Shown: piece by piece, positions 17,441-26,192 of the stretch
Layout: every line of letters begins with the position of its first letter
Numbering within the stretch: position 1 is the first letter of the stretch
Assembly: GCF_027107535.1 (NCBI RefSeq)
Contig: NZ_CP114283.1
Span: forward strand, 3,472,001 to 3,536,000
Direction: 5' to 3'
DNA length: 64,000 bases
DNA from: Streptomyces aurantiacus
GTDB taxonomy: Bacteria; Actinomycetota; Actinomycetes; Streptomycetales; Streptomycetaceae
Notes under the pieces: generated by a model
Told to the model about the DNA's origin: nothing
Database searches by the model: none
What the model saw: the letters and a program-made list of their open reading frames with translations, nothing else
Translations under genes and position numbers: made by a program

Positions 17441-18013
17441 ATGCAGCTGACTCAGGACACGCCTGACCTTTCCGCGTATCTGGCCGCCGACGAGGTCGTC
17501 GACCACCACCATCCGGCGGTTCGCGAGGTGGCCGGCCGCCTCGCGAGGCAGGTCGCCGACTCGTATGCCTATGCGCAGGCCGCCTTCGAATTCGTGCGTG
17601 ACACCATTCCGCACTCCCAGGACTCCGGCGACCCCCGCGTCACCTGGCGCGCCTCCGACGTGCTCACGCGGCGCACCGGCATCTGCCACGCCAAGGCCCA
17701 CGCCCTGGCCGCCCTGCTGAGGGCCGAGGACATCCCGACGGCGTTCTGCTATCAGAGGTTCGAGGTGGTGCACGGCCTCGTCGCCGTCCGGTTCGGCGGT
17801 GCCTGGCACCGGCAGGACCCGCGCGGCAACAAGCCGGGCGTGGACGCCCGCTTCTCCCTCGACGGTGAGCGGCTGGCTTTCGCCCTCGATCCGAAGTCCA
17901 ATGAGATGGACTATCCGGTGCTGTATGCTGAACCACACCCGGCCGTTCTGAGTGCCCTCAGGGCTGCCCGCGACCGGCCGCACCTGTGGGAGCTTCTTCC
18001 CACCGCACTCTGA
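17441..18013 (+). CDS. Transglutaminase-like (TGc) domain protein
   Basis: The 190-aa protein contains the transglutaminase/cysteine-protease core: the catalytic Cys in LTRRTGICHAKAHALAALLRAEDIP, the His in FEVVHGLVAVRFGGAWHRQDPRG, and an Asp downstream. Bacterial members act as proteases, peptide cyclases or amidases. There is no signal peptide, so it is cytoplasmic. The start at ATG 17441 is fixed by the promoter 8 nt upstream and the absence of a Shine-Dalgarno box, which suggests a leaderless mRNA. The B3/B4-domain gene begins 21 nt after its stop and is probably co-transcribed. Confidence 0.82.
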   Translation: MQLTQDTPDLSAYLAADEVVDHHHPAVREVAGRLARQVADSYAYAQAAFEFVRDTIPHSQDSGDPRVTWRASDVLTRRTGICHAKAHALAALLRAEDIPTAFCYQRFEVVHGLVAVRFGGAWHRQDPRGNKPGVDARFSLDGERLAFALDPKSNEMDYPVLYAEPHPAVLSALRAARDRPHLWELLPTAL

Positions 18014-18034
18014 CCCAGGCAGGCAAGGCGGACA

Positions 18035-18739
18035 ATGACTCTCTCGCTCACCGTGTCCGACGAGGTGCGCGCCCTCGCGCCCGGCTTCACGCACGTCGCC
18101 GTGGAGGCCCACGGACTCGTCAACGGCCCCAGCACGGAGGGCAGCGCGCACCTCCTGGACGACGCGGCCCGCCGTCTCGTCGTACGGCTGGAGGGGGGCG
18201 CGCCGCACGAGGATCCGCACATGGCCGCCTGGCGGAGCGTCTACACGGCGTTCGGCTCCAAGCCGTCGCGGACGCGCAACTCGGCGGAAGCGCTGGCCAG
18301 GCGGGCCCTCTCGGACGCCGGGCTGCCCCGCATCAACGTCCTCGTCGACCTCTACAACGCGATCAGCGTCGCCCACCTGATCCCGGTCGGCGGCGAGGAC
18401 CTAGGCCGGGTGCGGGGCGGAATGCGCCTCGTGCGCGCCACGGGCGACGAGGAATTCGTGACCGTCGCGGGCGGCGAGGAGACCGTCGAGCACCCCGACG
18501 CCGGCGAGGTGGTGTGGTGCGACGAAACGGGTGTGACCTGCCGCCGCTGGAACTGGCGGCAGGGACCGCGTACCCGGCTCACCGAGGAGTCGACCTCGGC
18601 GGTCTTCCTCCTGGAGAGCCTGCCCCCGATGCCGGTGGCCGCCGTGGAGGCGGCAGGGGCTGAACTCGCCGAGCTGCTGGAGAAGTTCAGCCCGGGGGCG
18701 CGGATCACCGTCCGGGCTCCGGAGCCGACGTCCCGCTGA
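18035..18739 (+). CDS. B3/B4 tRNA-binding-domain protein
   Basis: This 234-aa protein is a free-standing B3/B4 domain, the editing/tRNA-binding module of the phenylalanyl-tRNA synthetase beta subunit. Typical segments are AWRSVYTAFGSKPSRTRNSAEAL, LPRINVLVDLYNAISVAHLIPVGGEDL and VVWCDETGVTCRRWNWRQG. Free-standing relatives are thought to hydrolyse or sense mischarged or modified aminoacyl groups, although few have been tested. It lies 21 nt after the transglutaminase-like gene. Confidence 0.85.
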   Translation: MTLSLTVSDEVRALAPGFTHVAVEAHGLVNGPSTEGSAHLLDDAARRLVVRLEGGAPHEDPHMAAWRSVYTAFGSKPSRTRNSAEALARRALSDAGLPRINVLVDLYNAISVAHLIPVGGEDLGRVRGGMRLVRATGDEEFVTVAGGEETVEHPDAGEVVWCDETGVTCRRWNWRQGPRTRLTEESTSAVFLLESLPPMPVAAVEAAGAELAELLEKFSPGARITVRAPEPTSR

Positions 18740-18775
18740 CGACCGGGGCCCTGCCCGTGCTGCGGCTGCCGCCGG

Positions 18776-19504
18776 TCAGCGGGCCTCGGCGGCCTTCACC
18801 TCTTCGGGCGTCGGAGCGGTGCCGCCGAGGTGCGCCGGCATCCACCAGGTGTCGTCCGGCCCCTTGGGGCGCACGGGGTAGGCGCGCTGGGCGGCTTCCA
18901 GAAGCTCCTGCACGCGCTCGCGCAGCTGCCGGGTGATCGCACCCGCGTACTTGTCGCGAGACGCTTCCATGGCCTCGCCGACGCGGATGGTGATCGGGAT
19001 GTGGTTGCGCTTGAAGTTGCGCGGGTGTCCCTTGGTCCACAGGCGCTGAGTGCCCCACACGGCCATCGGGATCAGCGGGACGCCGGCCTCCTGGGCCATG
19101 CGCGCGGCACCCGACTTGAAGCTCTTCAGCGTGAACGACTGGGAGATCGTGGCCTCGGGGAAGACGCCGACGATCTCACCGGAGCGCAGCGACTCCAGCG
19201 CGTGCGCATAAGCCGTCTCGCCCTGCTTGCGGTCCACGGGGATGTGCTTCATGTTGCGCATCAGAGGGCCGGAGATCTTGTGCCGGAACACCGACTCCTT
19301 CGCCATGAAGCGGACCAGGCGCTTCTGCGGCAGGGCGGCGAGCCCGTCGAAGATGAAGTCGAGATAGCCGATGTGATTGCTCACCAGCACGGCGCCGCCC
19401 GTGCGCGGGATGTTCTCCGATCCCTTGAGGTCGATCTTCAGGTCCCAGGCCTTGAACAATGTCTGGGCGAGACCGATGGCGGGACGGTAGGCAAGCTCAG
19501 CCAT
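18776..19504 (-). CDS. 1-acyl-sn-glycerol-3-phosphate acyltransferase family (PlsC-like)
   Basis: The 242-aa protein has the PlsC motifs: the catalytic NHxxxxD in VLVSNHIGYLDFIFDGLAAL, a basic substrate-binding block around MRNMKHIPVDRK, and FPEATISQSFTLKSFKSGAARMA in place of the usual FPEGT motif, then VPLIPMAVWGTQRLW. It transfers an acyl chain to lysophosphatidic acid or another lysolipid at the inner membrane. The Ala-Thr variant of the EGT motif is seen in actinobacterial paralogues. ATG 19504 has only a weak, distant AGAAGGG box. It is convergent with the B3/B4 gene. Confidence 0.87.
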   Translation of the reverse strand: MAELAYRPAIGLAQTLFKAWDLKIDLKGSENIPRTGGAVLVSNHIGYLDFIFDGLAALPQKRLVRFMAKESVFRHKISGPLMRNMKHIPVDRKQGETAYAHALESLRSGEIVGVFPEATISQSFTLKSFKSGAARMAQEAGVPLIPMAVWGTQRLWTKGHPRNFKRNHIPITIRVGEAMEASRDKYAGAITRQLRERVQELLEAAQRAYPVRPKGPDDTWWMPAHLGGTAPTPEEVKAAEAR

Positions 19505-19691
19505 GAACGGCGGGGACCCTTCTCTGTTATGCCCGGGGAGAGGCTCCGGCGGGAAACTTACGCTGCCGTAGGTTTACGGCATTGCGCAGATCGTGCCCGA
19601 AGAACGGACGAGTGACCAGTCCTGGTGCCGTAGATCGGCGAGATCCTCGTCACGTCACCCCCTTGATCCACCTCGGCGTTTTACGTGGCCT

Positions 19692-20108
19692 TTACTCCGC
19701 TCGAACCGTCACGCGGCGTACGAGCAGGTACATCTCGCATCCGAGGCAGTACCCGAACACCGCGTTGAGAAACGCGGCCGCCAGCGCCGCCCCGGTCGCC
19801 GCGAGCCCCAGCCACTCGGGGCCCACCGTGTACCCGAGGAGTCCCACCACCGCGAAGGCGAGTCCGACCCCCTGTGCGAACCGCGGCGGTTCGGGCGACT
19901 CGAAGCCCGTCGGCGGTCCGATCCGCGGACGTACGAGCCGCCGGAACAGCAGGCCGTACGGGGAGCGGCCGACGCCCCCTGCCGCACCGAGTGCGAACGC
20001 CAGCGTCTGCCAGGCCAGCAGCCAGGCGCTGCCGGTGATCAGCACGACCGCCAGCACCACGGTCGTCACGGCCGCTCCGAAGCGCGGCCCCCTCACGTCA
20101 ATGTCCAT
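19692..20108 (-). CDS. DUF4395 membrane protein
   Basis: The 138-aa protein has four hydrophobic segments (VTTVVLAVVLITGSAWLLAW, TLAFALGAAGG, GVGLAFAVVGLLGYTVG, LGLAATGAALAAAFLNAVFG) and the conserved ending FGYCLGCEMYLLVRR, a CxxC at the membrane surface. This is the DUF4395 pattern. Such genes are regularly found beside thioredoxin-like genes in actinobacteria, as here, where the divergent neighbour starts 75 bp away. A membrane thiol-redox role is therefore likely but unproven. Confidence 0.82.
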   Translation of the reverse strand: MDIDVRGPRFGAAVTTVVLAVVLITGSAWLLAWQTLAFALGAAGGVGRSPYGLLFRRLVRPRIGPPTGFESPEPPRFAQGVGLAFAVVGLLGYTVGPEWLGLAATGAALAAAFLNAVFGYCLGCEMYLLVRRVTVRAE

Positions 20109-20183
20109 GAATCAAGCATTCCGCATGAGGAACCTTCCGGGACCGCGGGAATCTTTGCAGTCGCGTGAACGCTGAAGCCGGGG

Positions 20184-20606
20184 ATGACCGGACTTGTGGT
20201 GTGCGTGGTGGTGCTCGCGGCGGCGAGCGCCTACGGAGTGCTGAACCGACGACGGAGCGGGAGAGTCAGAGTGCGCGGGCGGGACGGCGGAAAGCGGCTG
20301 AGCGCGACCGAACTGGGTGAGGACCTCGGCGAGCGCGCCACGCTCGTCCAGTTCTCCAGCGCCTTCTGCGCGCCCTGCCGGGCGACCCGCAGGGTGCTCG
20401 GCGAGGTGGCCGCCATGGTCCCGGGCGTGAGCCACGTCGAGATCGACGCCGAGGACCGTCTCGACCTCGTACGCGAACTCGACATCCTCAAGACGCCGAC
20501 CGTGCTCGTCCTCGACGCCGACGGCAATGTCGTACGGCGCGCGACCGGACAGCCGCGCCGGGCGGACGTCATCGCCGCGCTCGGCGAGGCGGTCGAAACC
20601 CCCTGA
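20184..20606 (+). CDS. Membrane-anchored thioredoxin-family protein
   Basis: The 140-aa protein has an N-terminal membrane anchor (LVVCVVVLAAASAYGVL), a basic linker and a thioredoxin fold with the redox motif FCAPCRATRRVLGEV (CAPC) and the cis-Pro segment LDILKTPTVLVLDADG. It would reduce or oxidise protein thiols, with its domain placed by the basic residues after the helix on the cytoplasmic side. It is divergent from DUF4395, which carries a CxxC, and the two probably exchange electrons. ATG 20184 is preceded by a poorly matching ribosome binding site. Confidence 0.87.
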   Translation: MTGLVVCVVVLAAASAYGVLNRRRSGRVRVRGRDGGKRLSATELGEDLGERATLVQFSSAFCAPCRATRRVLGEVAAMVPGVSHVEIDAEDRLDLVRELDILKTPTVLVLDADGNVVRRATGQPRRADVIAALGEAVETP

Positions 20607-20694
20607 TCCGCGAGGCTGGAGGCCCTCGGTGACGCATCTCCCACATGACGGGACGCACTTGACTGCACCCGCCACCTATCGTCAGCCTGACCGT

Positions 20695-20784
20695 ATGGTG
20701 CCGGAACTCCTTCTCGTCGAGCGCGAACGCCATCGGACCGCGACCCTCGTTCGCGGTGTGAGCGGGCGCTGTCCGGGCTGCTGA
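20695..20784 (+). CDS. Putative Cys-terminating leader peptide
   Basis: A 29-codon ORF begins MVPELLLVERERHRT and ends VSGRCPGC, so Cys codons fall at positions 26 and 29, right before the stop. Its stop is 44 nt upstream of the flavin reductase start. Small actinobacterial ORFs of this kind (Leu-rich start, Arg/His middle, Cys near the end) have been proposed to be cysteine-responsive attenuators for sulfur and redox genes. Ribosome stalling on the terminal Cys codons during cysteine shortage would then affect the downstream gene. Existence as a translated peptide is inferred from form and position only. Confidence 0.55.
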   Translation: MVPELLLVERERHRTATLVRGVSGRCPGC

Positions 20785-20828
20785 GCAGCCAAGGACCAGC
20801 GATTCGTCCCACGCAGAAGGACAACTCC

Positions 20829-21338
20829 ATGACGGCCACGCCCGATCTCAGCACCCCCCGACTCGCCTCTCCCGACCTCCTGCGTTCCGTCTTCAGGCGG
20901 CATGCGGCCGGTGTCGCCGTGATCACCGCACAGGGCGACGAGGGCCCGGTGGGCTTCACCGCCACCTCGCTCGCCTCCGTGTCCGCCGAGCCGCCGATGA
21001 TCTCCTTCGGCATCGGTACCGGCGCCTCCAGCTGGCCGACGATCTCCCGGACGGACCACGTGGGCGTCCACATACTCGGTGAGCACCAGCGGGAGCTGGC
21101 CACCACCTTCGCCCGCAGCGGGGCCGACCGTTTCGGCGAGCCAACCACCTGGCGCGAGGGCCCCGAAGGCGTTCCGGTGCTCGACGGCGTCCTCGCCTGG
21201 CTCGTGTGCCGGATCGTCACCCGGGTGCCCGCGGGGGACCACCGCATCGTGCTGGCCGAGGTGGTTCTCGGGGACCCCGCCGGTGCCGGACGCCCCCTCC
21301 TGTACCACCAGGGGAGTTTCGGCGGACTGCGGGAATGA
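20829..21338 (+). CDS. Flavin reductase family protein
   Basis: The 169-aa protein is a typical FMN reductase-like split barrel: LRSVFRRHAAGVAVITAQG, GFTATSLASVSAEPPMISFGI, HVGVHILGEHQRELATTFA and GVPVLDGVLAWLVCRIV. It provides reduced flavin to a partner monooxygenase, here not adjacent. The ATG is preceded by AGAAGGA. A putative Cys leader peptide ends 44 nt upstream, which suggests that the gene serves sulfur metabolism, for instance as a reductase for sulfonate or sulfone monooxygenases. That role is an inference. Confidence 0.87.
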   Translation: MTATPDLSTPRLASPDLLRSVFRRHAAGVAVITAQGDEGPVGFTATSLASVSAEPPMISFGIGTGASSWPTISRTDHVGVHILGEHQRELATTFARSGADRFGEPTTWREGPEGVPVLDGVLAWLVCRIVTRVPAGDHRIVLAEVVLGDPAGAGRPLLYHQGSFGGLRE

Positions 21339-21463
21339 AGGCAATGGTCCGCCGAGCCGTCCGGCCCGCCCCGCCTGCGAGAGCGTCGAGTTCCGATTAC
21401 GCTGCGTTGCGAAGGTCACAGTTCAAAGCGCTTGCTTAGAGGGAACCACCTGCGGGAGCGTAG

Positions 21464-21550
21464 ATGTGCGTACTGGTGAGTAATATTTCGCCCGGAGCGC
21501 GGGTCGCCCCCACCGGGAACGGCCGCTTCAGGCGCCTATGCTGCCCGTAG
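21464..21550 (+). CDS. Possible 28-aa upstream ORF before etfB
   Basis: ATG 21464 follows GGGAG at 5-nt spacing and opens a short frame (MCVLVSNISPGARV... ending RRLCCP) that closes at TAG 21550, 40 nt before etfB. Its composition is not convincing by itself and I know no family. It is listed because the ribosome binding site is good and the position suits a regulatory uORF. Confidence 0.25.
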   Translation: MCVLVSNISPGARVAPTGNGRFRRLCCP

Positions 21551-21590
21551 GCAGGCAGCCCAGAAAAGACGATGCAGTAGGAGAGCCGGC

Positions 21591-22376
21591 GTGAGCTTGA
21601 GGATCGTTGTCACTGTTAAGTACGTGCCCGACGCCACCGGCGACCGGCACTTCGCCGAGGACCTGACCGTCGACCGTGACGATGTGGACGGCCTGCTGTC
21701 GGAGCTCGACGAGTACGCGGTCGAGCAGGCCCTGCAGATCGCCGACGAGGCGGACGACGCGGAGATCACCGTGCTGACCGTCGGCCCCGAGGACGCCAAG
21801 GACGCCCTGCGCAAGGCGCTGTCCATGGGTGCCGACAAGGCCATCCACGTCGAGGACGACGACCTGCACGGCACCGACGCCATCGGTACCTCCCTGGTGC
21901 TGGCCAAGGCGATCGAGAAGGCCGGCTACGACCTGGTGATCTCCGGCATGGCCTCCACCGACGGCACCATGGGCGTCGTCCCGGCCCTGCTGGCCGAGCG
22001 CCTGGGTGTTCCGCAGGTCACCCTGCTCTCCGAGGTCTCCGTCGAGGACGGTGTCGTCAAGGGCCGCCGTGACGGCGACTCCGCCTCCGAGCAGCTGGAG
22101 GCCTCCCTGCCGGCGGTCGTGTCCGTCACCGACCAGTCCGGTGAGGCCCGTTACCCGTCCTTCAAGGGCATCATGGCCGCCAAGAAGAAGCCGGTTCAGT
22201 CCTGGGACCTGGAGGACCTGGAGATCGACGCGGACGAGGTCGGTCTCGAGGGTTCCTGGACCAGGGTCGACGCCGCGACCGAGCGCCCGGCGCGCACCGC
22301 CGGCACGATCGTCAAGGACGAGGGCGAGGGCGGCAAGCAGCTCGCCGAGTTCCTCGCGGGCCAGAAGTTCATCTAG
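21591..22376 (+). CDS. etfB: Electron transfer flavoprotein subunit beta
   Basis: The 261-aa protein is the ETF beta/FixA subunit. It begins with LRIVVTVKYVPDATGDRHF, contains the AMP-binding region LSMGADKAIHVEDDDLHGTDA and the signature SGMASTDGTMGVVPALLAE, and ends with KPVQSWDLEDLEID plus a C-terminal arm. With EtfA it carries electrons from acyl-CoA and other dehydrogenases to the respiratory chain. The GTG start is placed by GGAGAG 6 nt upstream. etfA follows after 104 nt in the same orientation. Confidence 0.96.
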   Translation: MSLRIVVTVKYVPDATGDRHFAEDLTVDRDDVDGLLSELDEYAVEQALQIADEADDAEITVLTVGPEDAKDALRKALSMGADKAIHVEDDDLHGTDAIGTSLVLAKAIEKAGYDLVISGMASTDGTMGVVPALLAERLGVPQVTLLSEVSVEDGVVKGRRDGDSASEQLEASLPAVVSVTDQSGEARYPSFKGIMAAKKKPVQSWDLEDLEIDADEVGLEGSWTRVDAATERPARTAGTIVKDEGEGGKQLAEFLAGQKFI

Positions 22377-22480
22377 CGGCCGCGGGCCCGGGGCCCGCCC
22401 CGGCCCCACACGGCACGGCACGCAGGTCCGGCACTCGCTGACCGCCCCTCATCTTTCGCAAGCAGGAGAGAAGAAGTCCC

Positions 22481-23443
22481 ATGGCTGAAGTTCTCGTCTA
22501 CGTCGACCACGTGGACGGCGCCGTCCGCAAGCCCACCCTGGAGCTGCTGACGCTGGCCCGCCGCATCGGCGAGCCCGTCGCCGTCGCGCTGGGCAACGGC
22601 GCCGCCGACACCGCCGCCGCGCTCGCCGAGCACGGTGCGGTCAAGGTCCTCACCCACGAAGCCGCCGAGTACGCCGACTACCTCGTCGTACCGAAGGTGG
22701 AGGCCCTCCAGGCCGCGTACGAGGCCGTCTCCCCGGCCGCCGTGCTCGTCCCGTCCTCCGCCGAGGGCAAGGAGATCGCCGCCCGTCTCGCGGTCCGTAT
22801 CGGCTCGGGCATCATCACCGACGCCGTCGACCTGGAGGCCGGTGACGAGGGCCCGGTGGCCACGCAGTCCGCGTTCGCCGCCTCCTTCACCACCAAGACC
22901 CGCGTGTCCAAGGGCACCCCGGTCATCACGGTCAAGCCGAACTCGGCCGCCGTGGAGGCCGCCCCGGCCGCCGGCGCGGTCGAGGCGCTGTCCGTCACGT
23001 TCTCGGACAAGGCGACCGGCACCAAGGTCACCGCCCGTACCCCGCGCGAGTCGACCGGCCGCCCGGAGCTGACCGAGGCCGCGATCGTGGTCTCCGGTGG
23101 CCGTGGTGTCAACGGCGCCGAGAACTTCTCGGTCATCGAGGCGCTCGCCGACTCCCTCGGCGCGGCCGTCGGCGCCTCGCGTGCCGCGGTGGACGCGGGC
23201 TGGTACCCGCACACCAACCAGGTCGGCCAGACCGGCAAGTCCGTCTCCCCGCAGCTGTACATCGCCTCGGGCATCTCCGGCGCGATCCAGCACCGTGCCG
23301 GCATGCAGACCTCGAAGACGATCGTGGCGGTCAACAAGGACGCCGAGGCCCCGATCTTCGACCTGGTGGACTACGGCGTGGTCGGCGACCTCTTCGAGGT
23401 CGTCCCGCAGCTCACCGAGGAGATCAAGACCCGCAAGGGCTGA
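22481..23443 (+). CDS. etfA: Electron transfer flavoprotein subunit alpha
   Basis: The 320-aa protein has an N-terminal nucleotide-binding-like domain ([20 protein letters not shown]) and the C-terminal FAD domain with the ETF alpha signature: [14 protein letters not shown], then [43 protein letters not shown] (two adjoining parts) and [22 protein letters not shown]. It binds FAD and docks with EtfB to receive electrons from flavin dehydrogenases. AGGAGAG lies upstream of ATG. Two strong hairpins follow the stop. Confidence 0.96.
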   Translation: MAEVLVYVDHVDGAVRKPTLELLTLARRIGEPVAVALGNGAADTAAALAEHGAVKVLTHEAAEYADYLVVPKVEALQAAYEAVSPAAVLVPSSAEGKEIAARLAVRIGSGIITDAVDLEAGDEGPVATQSAFAASFTTKTRVSKGTPVITVKPNSAAVEAAPAAGAVEALSVTFSDKATGTKVTARTPRESTGRPELTEAAIVVSGGRGVNGAENFSVIEALADSLGAAVGASRAAVDAGWYPHTNQVGQTGKSVSPQLYIASGISGAIQHRAGMQTSKTIVAVNKDAEAPIFDLVDYGVVGDLFEVVPQLTEEIKTRKG

Positions 23444-23456
23444 GCGTCCCCCGAGT

Positions 23457-23528
23457 GCCGGGCACGTGCCCGGCAGGTGCTTCGCGTCCATGGGGCCCCG
23501 GTGACCGTCTCGGTCACCGGGGCCCCAT
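23457..23528. terminator. Double hairpin, bidirectional terminator between etfA and the EEP gene
   Basis: First, an 18-bp loopless palindrome (GCCGGGCACGTGCCCGGC, 23457-23474). Second, a perfect 18-bp stem (23490-23507 with 23511-23528, TCT loop) whose distal arm ends 2 nt before the stop codon of the convergent gene. Together they would terminate etfA and the gene on the other strand. Confidence 0.8.
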
Positions 23529-23529
23529 C

Positions 23530-24432
23530 TCATGGCAGGGTCAGGGACGCCTGGACGGGCAGATGGTCGCTGGGGAGCTGTCCGTCCACGGAGAAGGTGT
23601 TGATCGACGCCCGGTGCGTGGTGACGCCGGGCGAGACGAGGATCCAGTCGATACGGTCGCCGTCCGGGGTCAGGGGCCGGTACCCGTGGAACGTGCCGTA
23701 CTGCTTGCCCCGCTCGGCCGCCGTCTCCCAGGTGTCGACGAGCCCGGCGCCGAGCATCGCGTCGTAGACCGGGTTCTTGTGGGCGGCGACGTTGAAGTCA
23801 CCGGTCACCATCAGCGGCAGTGAGGGGTCGAGCCCCGCGATCCGCGCGGCGATCAGGGCCACGGCACGCGCGCGTGCCTTCTGGCGGGCGTTGTCCAGGT
23901 GGGTGTTGAGGACGTAGAACTCCCGCTGGCCGTGGCGCAGATCGCGGAAGCGGACCCAGGTCACCATGCGTATGGACCCGCCGCCCCAGGTGTTCGAGCC
24001 GATCACGTCGGGTGTGTCGGAGAGCCAGAAGTGGTCGTACTCGACCGGGGCGAGTCTTCGGGTGTCGTAGAAGACCGCCATGAACTCGTTCCGGCTGCCG
24101 CCCGCACGGCCCGTGCCGATCCAGTCGTAGCGGCCGCCGAGATCCGCCGCGATGTCGCGCACCTGCTGGTAGAGGCCCTCCTGGGTGCCTATGACGTGAG
24201 GGCGTTCGCGGCGCAGCAGTTCGCGGGTGACGGGGCGGCGGACGGCCCAGCTGTTGGGTGCGGCGGTGCTCGCGTACCGCAGATTGAACGACATGACCTC
24301 GAGACGGCCGTGGCGGTCCGCCGCCGAGGCGGGCGACCTGGAGAGCGCCGTGCTGGACAGCGGCAGAGCGGCGGCGGCGATGAGCGCCGTCTTGAGTCCC
24401 AGGCGGCGCGTGACTCGGCTGCGATGGGGCAC
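23530..24432 (-). CDS. Secreted endonuclease/exonuclease/phosphatase-family protein
   Basis: The 300-aa protein starts at GTG 24432, 6 nt after AAGGAG; a longer frame to 24576 is not coding-like. The N-terminus RVTRRLGLKTALIAAAALP followed by an Ala-rich region ending SPASAAD is a Tat-like signal peptide. The EEP fold follows: VMSFNLRY, IGTQEGLYQQ (metal Glu), FYVLNTHLDN, MVTGDFNVAAH, RIDWILVSP and SDHLPVQASL (catalytic Asp-His). Relatives are secreted metal-dependent phosphodiesterases, including sphingomyelinase-like and nuclease enzymes. The substrate is not defined. Confidence 0.88.
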   Translation of the reverse strand: MPHRSRVTRRLGLKTALIAAAALPLSSTALSRSPASAADRHGRLEVMSFNLRYASTAAPNSWAVRRPVTRELLRRERPHVIGTQEGLYQQVRDIAADLGGRYDWIGTGRAGGSRNEFMAVFYDTRRLAPVEYDHFWLSDTPDVIGSNTWGGGSIRMVTWVRFRDLRHGQREFYVLNTHLDNARQKARARAVALIAARIAGLDPSLPLMVTGDFNVAAHKNPVYDAMLGAGLVDTWETAAERGKQYGTFHGYRPLTPDGDRIDWILVSPGVTTHRASINTFSVDGQLPSDHLPVQASLTLP

Positions 24433-24758
24433 GGGATGCTCCTTCTGTGGCGGATGCCGGTTCTGCGGCTGATGCCGGGCGGGTCGTCCGCCTCGCAGTC
24501 TCCGAGCCGGCCGTGAACATGTCGAGATCCCGGGGTGGATCCCGGGGGAAGTCCGCGCGGGCCGGGGAGAGGGCATCCGCGGACATGGAGGGCATCCAGG
24601 ACATCTCGCGAGCGGATCGACTCAGGGGAGCGGGACCCGGGGCGCAAGGAGTGAGGCCTCGGGGGCGGAGGAAGCGGCATTTCAGGAGCGGTCCGGCGAG
24701 GATGAGGGTGTTGACCTGGCTGGAAGGTCGCAGATAACTTCGCTCTACGGATTGTTGA

Positions 24759-24773
24759 TTCCGTCTGGCGGAA
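24759..24773. promoter_or_regulatory. TTCCG-N5-CGGAA dyad upstream of DUF6986
   Basis: In the 358-bp gap between two divergent genes (24,433-24,790), the dyad TTCCGTCTGGCGGAA ends 17 nt before the start of the DUF6986 gene. Its form resembles IclR-type operators. No regulator gene is adjacent, so the binding protein is unknown. Nothing else gene-like is visible in the gap. Confidence 0.35.
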
Positions 24774-24790
24774 AACTGGAAGGTGCGGGA

Positions 24791-26095
24791 ATGGGTCAGG
24801 GTCAGCAGGAAAAGGTGGCGACGAGCCTCGCCGGCGCCGTCAGCGAGGAGATCAGTGCCTCCCTCGCCCCGGTCGACGCCGAGTTGGAGCGCCGCTACCC
24901 CGGAGACCCCGGTAACCGCCAGCCCGTCCACACCGTGTACGTCCCCGGTGATGTCTTCGCCGCCGACACCATCCGCTCCTGGGGCGACCGGGCCCTCGCC
25001 GCTCTCGACGAACACGCCCCGGACGCCGCCTCCTTCGCCGCTGTCCTCGGCCTCCCCGACGGCCTCGCGGAGCCGGTGTACGACCGTGTGCGCGCCAAGC
25101 TGGAGCGCGAGCCGGTAGAGGACCTGCGCGTCGACTTCGAGGATGGCTACGGCTCGCGCCCGGGCGCCGAGGAGGACGAGGCGGCCGCCCGCGCGGCTCG
25201 GCTGATCGCGCAGGCGTACGACGACGGGACGGCGGCCCCCTACATGGGCATCCGGATGAAGTGCATGGAGGCGCCCGTCCGCGACCGGGGCATCCGCACG
25301 CTCGACATCTTCCTCACCGGGCTGATGGAGGCAGGCGGGCTGCCCGACGGGCTGGTGCTGACCTTGCCGAAGGTGACGTACGCGGAGCAGGTCACCGCGA
25401 TGGTGCGGCTCCTGGAGGAGTTCGAGAAGGCACGCGGACTCGCACAGGGCCGGATCGGGTTCGAGATCCAGATCGAGACCAGCCAGTCCATCCTCGCCGC
25501 CGACGGCACGGCGGCCGTGGCCCGCATGATCCAGGCCGCCGAGGGCCGTGCCACGGGCCTGCACTACGGCACGTTCGACTACAGCGCCTGTCTCGGCGTC
25601 TCCGCTGCCCACCAGGCGAGCGACCACCCGGCCGCCGACCACGCCAAGGCGATCATGCAGGTCGCGGCCGCGGGTACCGGCGTCCGCGTCTCGGACGGCT
25701 CCACGAACGTCCTGCCGGTCGGCCCCACATCGAAGGTCCACGACGCCTGGCGCCTCCACTACGGCCTCACGCGCCGCGCGCTCGCCCGCGCCTACTACCA
25801 GGGCTGGGACATGCACCCCGCACACATTCCCACCCGCTACGCGGCCGTGTTCGCCTTCTACCGCGAGGGATTCGAGCAGGCCGCGGCACGCCTCGTCGCG
25901 TACGCCAACCGGGCCGGCGGCGACGTGATGGACGAGCCCGCCACCGCCAAGGCGCTGAGCGGCTACCTGCTGCGCGGCCTGGACTGCGGGGCCCTCGACA
26001 TCGCGGAGGTGGCCCGGGCGACGGGCCTCACGCGCGCGGACCTGGAGGGCTTCGCGACGCCGCGGCGGGCGGACCTGACGGTCTCGGCCACGTAG
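24791..26095 (+). CDS. DUF6986 / HpcH-HpaI aldolase-citrate lyase-like protein
   Basis: The 434-aa protein resembles the HpcH/HpaI aldolase and malate synthase-related TIM-barrel group. Key stretches are VEDLRVDFEDGYGSRPGAEEDEA (the D-x-E-D-G metal/substrate loop), LPKVTYAEQVTAMVRLLEEFE and IGFEIQIETSQSILAADGTAAV, plus ATGLHYGTFDYSACLG. Relatives cleave or condense 2-oxo or CoA substrates with Mg2+. ATG 24791 follows GGAAGG. A role in glyoxylate or allantoin-type catabolism has been suggested for similar loci, but I cannot establish it here. It is followed after 97 nt by a kinase gene. Confidence 0.8.
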   Translation: MGQGQQEKVATSLAGAVSEEISASLAPVDAELERRYPGDPGNRQPVHTVYVPGDVFAADTIRSWGDRALAALDEHAPDAASFAAVLGLPDGLAEPVYDRVRAKLEREPVEDLRVDFEDGYGSRPGAEEDEAAARAARLIAQAYDDGTAAPYMGIRMKCMEAPVRDRGIRTLDIFLTGLMEAGGLPDGLVLTLPKVTYAEQVTAMVRLLEEFEKARGLAQGRIGFEIQIETSQSILAADGTAAVARMIQAAEGRATGLHYGTFDYSACLGVSAAHQASDHPAADHAKAIMQVAAAGTGVRVSDGSTNVLPVGPTSKVHDAWRLHYGLTRRALARAYYQGWDMHPAHIPTRYAAVFAFYREGFEQAAARLVAYANRAGGDVMDEPATAKALSGYLLRGLDCGALDIAEVARATGLTRADLEGFATPRRADLTVSAT

Positions 26096-26192
26096 CGGAC
26101 CTGTCACAGCCCGCACCATCGGCCCGCGCCGTCACATCCGCCCCGTAGTCTGGTCGGCACTTGATTGACGTGTTCACAGGAACGGGGCAGCG

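Noticed and set aside
20659..20682. TTGACT...TATCGT as promoter of the leader peptide
   Set aside because: The spacer is only 12 bp, too short for a sigma-70-type promoter.
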